Below, one piece after another: positions 55,865-64,000 of a stretch of 64,000 nucleotides of DNA; positions within the stretch are counted from its first letter, which is position 1, and each line of letters starts with the position of its first letter. The position numbers and the translations under genes were made by a program. Under the pieces are notes generated by a model. It was not told where the DNA came from. It ran no database searches and saw only the letters and a list, made by a program, of their open reading frames with translations. The stretch spans positions 359,290,752 to 359,354,751 of the forward strand of contig CM046879.1 of assembly GCA_025667525.1 (NCBI GenBank), written 5' to 3'. This DNA is from Glebionis coronaria. Its lineage: Eukaryota > Streptophyta > Magnoliopsida > Asterales > Asteraceae.

Positions 55865-58800
55865 TGTAACACTCTCATTTTTTGTATCGGTACAGCGGAA
55901 GGGTCTTTCAGAGTGTTACGGGATAGCACAATAACTCCAATCATAGACAACACATAAAAATGGTTGTTCAAGGTTTAACATACATTCATTCGATAAAAAG
56001 TTTAAAAGTGTACAACAGGTCCCAAATTATACAGGTCATTAAGTTTACAAAACATAGATCGAATGAACATTTTTAATATTATGTGGGCCATCAGAGTCGA
56101 TCTCCATCCGGATTACCTTCAAGCACCTGAGATAAAAACATGCAAAAATCATATCAGCGAATGCCGAGTGAATTCATAGAGTTTAATAAAAATTGTTATA
56201 TAAAACAATCATTTAAAATCGAACACAAGTATAATATCGGAAGTAAGTCCTCATATTGCTAGTCAGGCAATATATAAATCAAGCATACATCTTAAACCGT
56301 CCATGAGACCGTAGTCTCTATATTACCATGATAGGTAATATATTCATCGTTATTAGCGTCGTTATCGGGTTTTGTATTTAGATTTTTGGATACGTTTTAG
56401 GATTATTATTAGCCGCATGACATTGTTACCTTACTATGAAAACAGCGGGCCGCGAACCCGACAAACAATTTGCCCATCTAAGTTAGCGTGTCGTCACAAA
56501 AATCACGCTATGGAATCTTCTCATACATAAATTCGCTTACCAATCAATGTGGTACGACGGGGATCAACCGTCAAGGCGCGAACTGGGGTGATCGTCCCCA
56601 AATAGTACTATCAAATGCATAAGCGTCTACCAAATCCCGGTAGTTCACAATTCATGCTAATGGAACTTCAAGTGACATAACCTAACTACTAATAATCCTT
56701 TTAGTCTCGTTTATAGGGTCATAGCATCATTCGGGTCCATATCATTAAGCATACAATCGGGACTACTTGTGTTCTATTTTTATAAAAATCTAGCATGTTA
56801 TCTCCCTCGTGGGTTTACAAATCATTTTATAAAACATTTAAAAGAGTGCGAGGCTATGAACTCACATTGTTAATGAAAGGCGGATTATCGGCTACGGGCG
56901 TGCTTCGGTCACAGAAACCTATATAAATAATAATCGGTCTTAGACTCGGTCCAATGACTTTTATCAAAATAACAATATACATATGATGATTTTGTACATA
57001 TGATGATGATCAAGTGGGTTTATACATCCTTGTTTACTCATTTTAGTGTTTACGTTTTGGTAACGTTTTACTAGTTTGCTAGTTTTACCTACTTACCTAT
57101 TTTAAGTCCAATAAGCCTATTATAAGTACTTTAACTTGTTTTAATCGCTTTTATACCTATATTATCAGTATATATATACTTTCCATGTTGGACCCAAATG
57201 GGTTAAGCCCAATAAGTTCTTTTTACAAGTATTTATCTTATTTAGTCCAATTGTTAGTCCATTATGCTTAGTTAGCTCGTTAATGTCCGTATTTCTTATA
57301 GTTCCGGTTTTATCGGTTTTTACTTGTATTAGTTACTTATATATCAGTATATGACTTTTATAAACTTTACATTAGACGGGTTTGATCGTCTAAGTTTTAT
57401 TTGGCGAAAAACGTTAATTTTACGGCAATAGCCGAAAAAGTCGTAAAAATCAAGTTTATAGTTTTTATTACTTATAAATATTATTTCACCACCATTTATA
57501 TAATTTATCCATTTAATTAAACTTTTATATATTTATATAAATAAGTTTTATAAGTTAGTGGGTTTTTATTTTACATTTTATACATTAAAATGTGAGTGCT
57601 TATATAATAATAATAAACATTAATTCTTAAAAATCTGATTTTTATCTTCATGTTCACCATTTTTACCATATCTAGAGTTCTATAATGAATTAGAAGCTCA
57701 TTTTTGGGTGACATGTTCTTCATATTATGTGCTACATTTAACTTAGTTATAGCTACTGCTCATTTTAAGTTTATCATGCCTTAACAGTCCCTACAAAACT
57801 GCTTATTCAGATTAGACCACCTAACTTGTTTTGATCATATCTCGCTCATTATATTGATTTCATTGCATGGCCAACTCTCACATGTGTATAACATCTTGTA
57901 CTTACTGTAAATGGATCATACCATGCAATTTTATCAGTTCATGTTTTAGTTTTATACTTTTTTTATACAGCCAACTATATAATCAAGATTTTAGCCTCAT
58001 TTCTTATAGTTATTAACATTTTTAAGCATATCTATCAACACTTGATCTCTACACAACATTTTTATCATCATATATACATCATATACATATACAAAGTGAA
58101 AGAAAATACATTTGTTCTTTACAAAATAACAAGAGAAAAATGGAGAGGATGATCTTCTTTACCAACCAAGTGTTTTCCTTGTTTTTGGAAGACAAGGACT
58201 TGATGAATACAACAAGTAACTCCAAGACCATCAAATATCAAGAACATATGTTGGAAAATCAGCCCTAGGACACAAGCAAATCACCTCCAATGATGTTAAT
58301 ATAGCCACCAAATGATCAAGGCTTCAAGATAACTCCTTAATAGAGCTAGTAAACATGTGTTTCATGGCTAGAAGAGATCAAAAGGGGTGTGTGTAGCTTT
58401 ATTTTGGACGGAAAGGGAGGGGTGTTTGAGAGAGTTTTGAGAGAATTTGCATGTAAGGGAAATGGTATAATGAAAAGTGTAGCTAGTTTTGAGATAGTGG
58501 AGTGGTAGAAAGCTTAGGATGTAAGCTAAGCTTACACTTGGAGTAAGTTAGCTAACTTGATGCCACCTTAGTGTGTGGTGTCAAGTTGTGCCGTCCAAAA
58601 TTGATAGTGGGGTGGGACAATGTGTTTTGTCCCATCTCACTAGTTTACGGGTATTTCTCGATTCTAGTTTTCTCGATTTGCGTGCCCTCAGGTCGTTTTA
58701 CGAAAAACGTTTTTATAAATTATGAATCAACGTCACAAAACTAATCCAATAAAAATTGTCTCATAAAAAACGGAGTTCAAAAACGTAAATACGTAATCCT

Positions 58801-58953
58801 AAGGTTTCTGGTTTAGTCGTAAAAGACGCCAAATTATGCACGTAAGCCCAAATTTAAATCCGTAAATTGTGAGTTCGTCAACCAACATAAAAATAAGTTT
58901 CAAAATATTATACGAGAAAATATTTCACTACCTGAAAATGTTAGATTGTCACA
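55865..58953 (-). repeat. F 5' LTR (about 3.1 kb)
   Basis: On - it starts TGTGACAATC at 58953 and ends GAGAGTGTTACA at 55865, next to the primer site. Its + strand GTAACACTCT (55866-55875) and AGAGTGTTAC (55910-55919) form a perfect 10-bp inverted repeat at the LTR end, enclosing ACAGCGGAA. No ORF was seen in it. Confidence 0.83.
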
Positions 58954-60655
58954 ATAGATTAGGTTAAAAAGGCCAAAATCAACAAGTAAACATGTTAAAA
59001 TCATGACTAGTAGTATAGGCTCTATAAAACAGAAAGTTCCAATATGGTCACATGGTTAAATGGCTTGAATTACTGGATATGCAGATATATAATTGATTTT
59101 TACACAAGTGGTGAATTGGCCACTCAATGGAATGATTAAAATGAGCAAGATATGGCCAAAATACTATTGAGGTACAAATCTGGCTAGTCTGCTTTGACGA
59201 ATTTTTAAAACTACTTAGAGGCTGTTTGAGCAGGAGCTACAGACGAGTTATTTGTAGCACATATCATGTAGTTTATACAGTAAAAATTTGGGGTTTCAAC
59301 TCCTTGTAGAACTCAAGATATGATCAAAATGGTGGACTTGAAATTCTATATCAGATTTTGACTAAAGTATATATTATTAAAAAGGCACTCAAAGTAAAAT
59401 ATTATATATAATAACTATATAAAAGTAGATAAATAATAATAACTATTATAGAATAAGCTTGTATACTATAGTAAATCAATATTACATTTTATAAAAGTAA
59501 AACTCAAATGTTTTCTAAAACTATAAACTATATATAAGTTTTACGTCTTTTCGGCTAAAACCGAAAGATTAACGTTTTCGCCAAATAAAACTTAGATGGT
59601 CGGACCCATCTAATGTAACATTTTTATAAATCATATACTAATATTTAAACACACTTGACAAGTAAAAATCGACAAAACCGAGCTTTATAACTAATGGACT
59701 TTAATGGGCCAATTTAGCCTTGTTGGACCACTAGGCCCAACTATTTTGGTTTAATGTTATTGGACTTACTCATGGGCTTAACCCACTTAGGCCCAACATA
59801 TGAGTATGGGCCTGGTCTTAAAAATACAAATTGACTAATAAAATGATATTGGATTCTTAATGGGCTTAGTGGGCCTTAATGTGTAAATGGGCTAAAACTA
59901 GTGTAACTAGTATGATAAGCCTAAGTTAACTAATACTAAACAACTAGTAATGTTGTGTAAGGAAATAAAACCCCACTTGATCATCATGTTATGACTTCAT
60001 TACATATACATAACAACTTTTTATAAAGTTATTGGGCATAGCCTAAGACCGAGTATTATTTGTCTAGGTTTCCCGTGATCGAGGCACGTACCATACATCC
60101 TAATTGCTGATAACCCGCCTTCCCACACCAATGTGACTTCATAGCCTCGCATTCTTTTAAATGTTTTATGAAATGTTTCATAAACTCGCGAGGAGATAAC
60201 ATGCTAGTTTGATAAAAATAGAACACAAGTAGTCCCGATTATATGCTTATTGATATGGACCCGAATGATTATATGACCCAATGAATGAAATAAAATGGAT
60301 TATTATTAGTTAGGTTATGTCACTAAAAGTCCCATTAGCATAAATTGTGAACTACCGAGATTTGGTAGACGCATATGCATATAATAGTACTATCTGGGGA
60401 AGATCACCCCAGTTCGCGCCTTGACGGTTGATCCCCGTCGTGCCACATTGATTGGTAAGCGAAATTATGTACGAAATGATTTATATAAGCGTGATTATTG
60501 TGACGACACGCTGTTTTAGATGGGCAAATGAATTCTGGGCTAGCTACCCAAAATATATTATAAAAGGGTAACAATGTCATGCGGCTTGTAATAATCCGAC
60601 AATAATAATGATAAAGGTAACACTGAGGTTACGGTCTCAGGAATAGTGTATAATT
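58954..60655 (+). repeat. H: inverted, diverged relative of the F LTR
   Basis: Read as reverse complement it follows the F LTR in order: 59530-59620 matches about 57370-57440 (GCCAAATAAAACTTAGA), 60335-60560 matches about 56440-56690 (CAGTTCGCGCCTTGACGGTT and GTGAACTACC), and 60615-60640 matches 56310-56335. It is therefore an LTR of the same lineage on +. Its start is missing where F abuts, and its end is replaced at about 60655. Confidence 0.75.
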
Positions 60656-62248
60656 ATAACACCCCCAACAAATGCTATGCGCAGCGGAACTACAACATTT
60701 GGGTGTTAGACAGTTATCATCACACACAAGCTATTTCGAACGACTCAAAGAGACGTAGGAATTTAAACATAAATTTAACATTGTTAAAAACATCAAAGTC
60801 TACAGCTTTCCAAACCCCAAAAGAATTACAAAACAGAGTTGCGTTAGGTCCCCACTGAATCTCAACCCAAAAGTACATTTTCGTTCACATGACATAATAT
60901 AAAATTTTTAAGTGCTAAAAGGTAGGAAAAACAAAGTAGACCGCCAAGCCACAACAACTTCCATCCTCGCATGCTCCGCTGCTATCTATCTTGCTTACCT
61001 GAAACACATGCTTAAAACCGTCAACACAAAGGTTGAGCGAATCTATAGGTTTATCAAATCATAAGTTGAACATAAGTATTAAAACCAATCATGACCATTC
61101 AATAGCATTGTCGTACTCACAATCTATTATTCAAGGATATTATCTTTAGCAATAGCTAATAATTGTGTTTAAGCTCGTGACACTAATCCGTTAACTCAAT
61201 CACCTGAGTACATTTATCGGCATGATTAAGATGAAACCAGTGCCCCTTCTAAAGGCATTAGTTGCAATTATACCTTATTTCTTATCACAAGTTATCCGTC
61301 CGCAGAGGGTACTCAACGTACTAGCTCTCGTCTCGGATAGGGTCGTCAACCCCATAGTACTATCAATTATATAAGCGGCTATCTCCAACCCACACAAGGG
61401 CAAGACAATAGTTAATAGTTCACGAATTTAGGGACTTTTGCAACTAGGTACTCAACACAATTCATGGCAACATTCGGGTCCAACAATCATTCATGACTTA
61501 TGTTCATTTTCATTTAAATAGCATGTATCCCCCTCGCGGGTAAAAACATTTGAAATAAGTAAAGAGCGAGGTTATAGACTCACCTTGCGTAGTAGTAGTG
61601 GTTCTAGCGAAGACGTAACGAGAAATGTCACCGACGACGTGGATGCCCCCGGGAAATCAAATACAACACCTAACGAATAAACACTTATGAATAAACTCCT
61701 TCAAGTACTTTCAAGTACTGTATGTATATATTTAAAGTCACTCAAAGTTTGTATAAACTCACGCCAAAATTCCATACAAGTGATTATTACTAGACTCGTA
61801 CTATCTATCTATGTAATTAGAAATATTTCAAATTTTATAACTTTGCCGGTACTTACCAAAAGTACGGGCTGTTTTCTATGACTTAAGCATTTATATAAAT
61901 TACAAGAAAATTTGTAAAAATCCCTTATGACCTGTAGAAAACCCATTTTAAATCCCATAAAAAGTTTTCACTTTTATGACCCGTTACACATCACATTACT
62001 AAACATAAGTTTTTAGGACTGATTTTGCACTTTGACCATGTTGGACTTGTTTGACCCATTTAAAAGATACCATTGACCAATACAACACCTAAGTCCAAAA
62101 ATAGACTCACAACTGCAGGTTTGAGACAAAAATTCAACTTTCAATCATTTACCAAGCTCTATCTATGGTCCCCGGGATTTGACCCAAAACCAAACACAAA
62201 TTCGGATTGTGTTGATTCTCATCTCTCGGTACACGAACTTTCAAAATA
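60656..62248 (-). repeat. I: second diverged F-type LTR
   Basis: Starts TAACACCCCCAACAAATGC with an inner GCGCAGCGGAA and GGGTGTTA, parallel to the F LTR end. Later blocks match F in the same orientation: CATAGTACTATCAATTATATAAGCGGC near 61345, ACATTCGGGTCCA near 61470 and ATGTATCCCCCTCGCGGGT near 61520. No coding region was seen. The right part, to the LINE tail, is not firmly assigned. Confidence 0.65.
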
Positions 62249-62259
62249 TTTTTTTTTTT
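62249..62259 (-). other. LINE poly-A tail
   Basis: A run of 11 T on + directly after the ACC that ends the 3' region on -; this is the usual LINE terminus. Confidence 0.65.
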
Positions 62260-62490
62260 GGTAAAAGGGTAACAATGACCCCGGTAAATAGAACCAAAAA
62301 AAGCGTTGAAGTATAAGGAATGTGGCTGAAATACCACATTAACCGCAAGCTACAAGCAGCTTGTTAAACAAAATGTTTAAGACAGGCCATAAACATCAAC
62401 TAGTCTAGAATACTGGAAATATATAAACTAGACAAAAACCAAGACGATAACATAAAGTTACGAGGAAAATAATAAAATATCAACATGGGA

Positions 62491-63932
62491 TCAGCCAGTT
62501 GGAGTGCTTGCCCCAATATTAGTGTTGAGAAGATTCACCGATTCATCAAAAACGACCTCAACTCCCTCCTCCTCCTCATTATCTTCCTCGCTTACTTGAA
62601 CACCTTCGTCAATACCAGGCATGGACAAAGATGAAAATTTATTAGATGTAGAAACACTGCTCATTTGAGCTTTACCCTTGTTCGGACCATTAGGATTGCT
62701 AGACTGCTGCAACAGACCAGATTTAGTATTCAACTTACTACTATTATCACCACTCGTACTTGTAGTAACTAAGCGAGTTTTTGGACGAAAAACAACCGTC
62801 TTTCCTGTTTGGGAACCCTTATTCAATGTAACACCTCTCGGAACTTGATTCACTAAATTACCTTTGTACTTCTTCCTCTTCCTTTGCACTTGTTGGAATC
62901 CATCATTATCAACATGAGTTGTCACATTTTCAACCGTTGTAGGTTTAACATTTTTTGGACAAGAATAAAAGGAATGACCAAAAATATTACAAGTATGACA
63001 TCTAGGCGGTTTCCATTCGTATTCAACACGAATTAATTCCTTATTACAACCAGAGCCTTCAAGATCAGGGACACCAATAGTAACGTTATCTATAAACTCC
63101 GAATCAGCAGTCATCTCAATAAGACAACGAGCAAAACTACAACGACCCCAAGACTCTTTGCACATATTATCAGTATAATGATCCATCATAATAAGCTTAC
63201 CAAGAAACGAAGCAATTAAACTAATACCTTCCTTCTCAAATACCTGTAGCGGGACATCATGAAACTTGACCCATACCGGAATACGAGTTAATTCCTCCTT
63301 TAGAAGATTCGTTTTCATAGTCCATTTCTTAAGAAAAATTGGTGAATTACGAACCATGCACAGACCACCTTCCAGAACTGCATTAAGACCCTCACTAGAC
63401 CCAAATTAAAAAAAGAAAAAACCTTTCTCATTCATCATGATACGCTTAAGACCATGTTTTACCCAGTTATTCTTAGCAAAATACTCAATCACAGGAAATG
63501 CAATCCTTTTACCAAGAAAGTAACCATATTAAGTGTTGTGGTAGCGAGTATTTACTTTTTCAACGACCTTCCTAGGAATAGAGATATTAACCCCTTCACA
63601 GACATTTTCAGAATTAAACGAAGAAGAGACTGCATTAATACCTCCATTAGTAGACGTAACCATATCAGCTTCAAATTTGCAAACTAACTCCAGAATTTCT
63701 TTAGCACGGTCATGTGAGATCAATTCCCACAAAGGATGTTTCTTCATTCTTAACTCATGCATAAATTCACCCGCATCACCAACCGTGCGAATCGTTACAC
63801 CAAATAATTTCAAAACTTCATGTAGATTACACGGTGCAACCCATTAATGGTTGCAGCCTTAGCTGCAAGGTCCAAAAAAACATCACCAGACGAGGAAACA
63901 TTAGTAATAGGGTCATCTGTTTCCTTAGCCAT
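62491..63932 (-). pseudogene. LINE ORF1 with DUF4283 domain and CX2CX4HX4C zinc knuckle
   Basis: A plausible start MAKETDDPITN is at 63932. The frame shifts near 63830, has a stop near 63529 and another near 63395, then is open to 62491. The DUF4283-like domain spans AFPVIEYFAKNNWVKHG to PVWVKFHDVPLQVF and WGRCSFARCLIEM. The knuckle is CHTCNIFGHSFYSC at about 63010-62969. The last 130 residues are Ser/Asn/Lys rich with an acidic end. Such ORF1 proteins bind RNA with LINE transcripts. A retained 288-residue open stretch suggests moderate age. Confidence 0.8.
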
Positions 63933-64000
63933 TTGCGCAGAGTGCACACTCGAACCACCTGAACTGAGTGAAGAAATGATGCTAGTTAAATTCTTATGGC

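Larger units (their letters stand above)
49317..58953 (-). mobile_element. F: chromodomain Ty3/gypsy element (Tekay type), 3' LTR truncated
   Basis: On the - strand: 5' LTR (58953-55865), primer site, an extra ORF, gag, protease, reverse transcriptase, RNase H, integrase with chromodomain, polypurine tract and the first 392 bp of the 3' LTR. The C-terminal chromodomain-like peptide [14 protein letters not shown] places it with Tekay/Del chromoviruses. Only two lesions break the main polyprotein, so it is among the younger elements. The 3' LTR is cut at 49317 where the G region begins. Confidence 0.88.
62249..64000 (-). mobile_element. LINE (non-LTR) element, 3' part, ORF1 only
   Basis: Reading on -, ORF1 is followed by about 230 bp of 3' untranslated DNA ending CTTTTACC and then 11 A (T run 62249-62259). 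No endonuclease or reverse transcriptase frame lies between ORF1 and the tail. The upstream end is outside the window. Confidence 0.72.

Noticed and set aside
58561..58953. A separate 393-bp LTR (TGCC...CACA) bounding F
   Set aside because: No primer site lies beside 58561, whereas one lies beside 55865; the similarity stops at 49317 because the left LTR is truncated.

Overview
This window is eukaryotic, almost certainly a flowering-plant nuclear genome and probably Asteraceae. I see no host single-copy gene, no rRNA and no functional tRNA. Nearly all 64 kb is nested long-terminal-repeat (LTR) retrotransposon sequence, with one LINE at the right edge. The Asteraceae guess rests on remembered resemblance of the Athila gag, the third ORF of the SIRE-like elements and the DUF4283/CX2CX4HX4C LINE ORF1 to families abundant there; it is not proved by the sequence.

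Layout. 1-633 plus 12478-17301: an old, broken Athila-type Ty3/gypsy element on + (Athila-A), split by a Ty1/copia SIRE/Maximus-type element on - (Copia-A, 634-12477) with equal 516-bp LTRs, an initiator-Met primer site, a polypurine tract and a 5-bp duplication. At about 17302 Athila-A is cut off inside integrase and joined to a second SIRE-like copia on + (Copia-B, to 35849), which has lost its 5' LTR, gag, protease and integrase. Copia-B is split by an Athila-type element on - (Athila-C, 18840-30089; 1676/1679-bp LTRs, duplication CACAT). 35850 to about 47377: Athila-D on +, which keeps gag and protease but has a long acidic region where reverse transcriptase, RNase H and integrase should be. 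It is split by a small complete LTR element without coding capacity (E, 40146-43707, 581-bp LTRs, duplication CATTG). 47378-49316: a copia-type LTR and unassigned repeat-derived DNA (G). 49317-58953: a fairly fresh chromodomain gypsy element of Tekay type on - (F), with an extra ORF upstream of gag. 58954-62248: two diverged LTRs related to F in opposite orientations (H, I). 62249-64000: 3' part of a LINE on - with ORF1, a poly-A tail and no ORF2.

The genes form gag-protease-polymerase polyproteins of separate elements, nearly all disabled by stops, frameshifts or altered catalytic residues, so I call most of them pseudogenes. F is closest to intact: all catalytic motifs are present, with one frameshift and one amber codon.

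The most unusual signals are not genes. Each SIRE-like element, and the non-coding E, carries its own short motif reiterated through LTR, untranslated and coding linker DNA (CGYTGACA in Copia-A and E; AGTACYG in Copia-B). Athila-C LTRs carry a cluster of TTCGCAAT words ending in a 12-bp palindrome. Several LTRs from unrelated lineages place a perfect hairpin at the LTR edge or directly against the TATA box. Athila-D appears to have replaced its polymerase with an expanded acidic linker.
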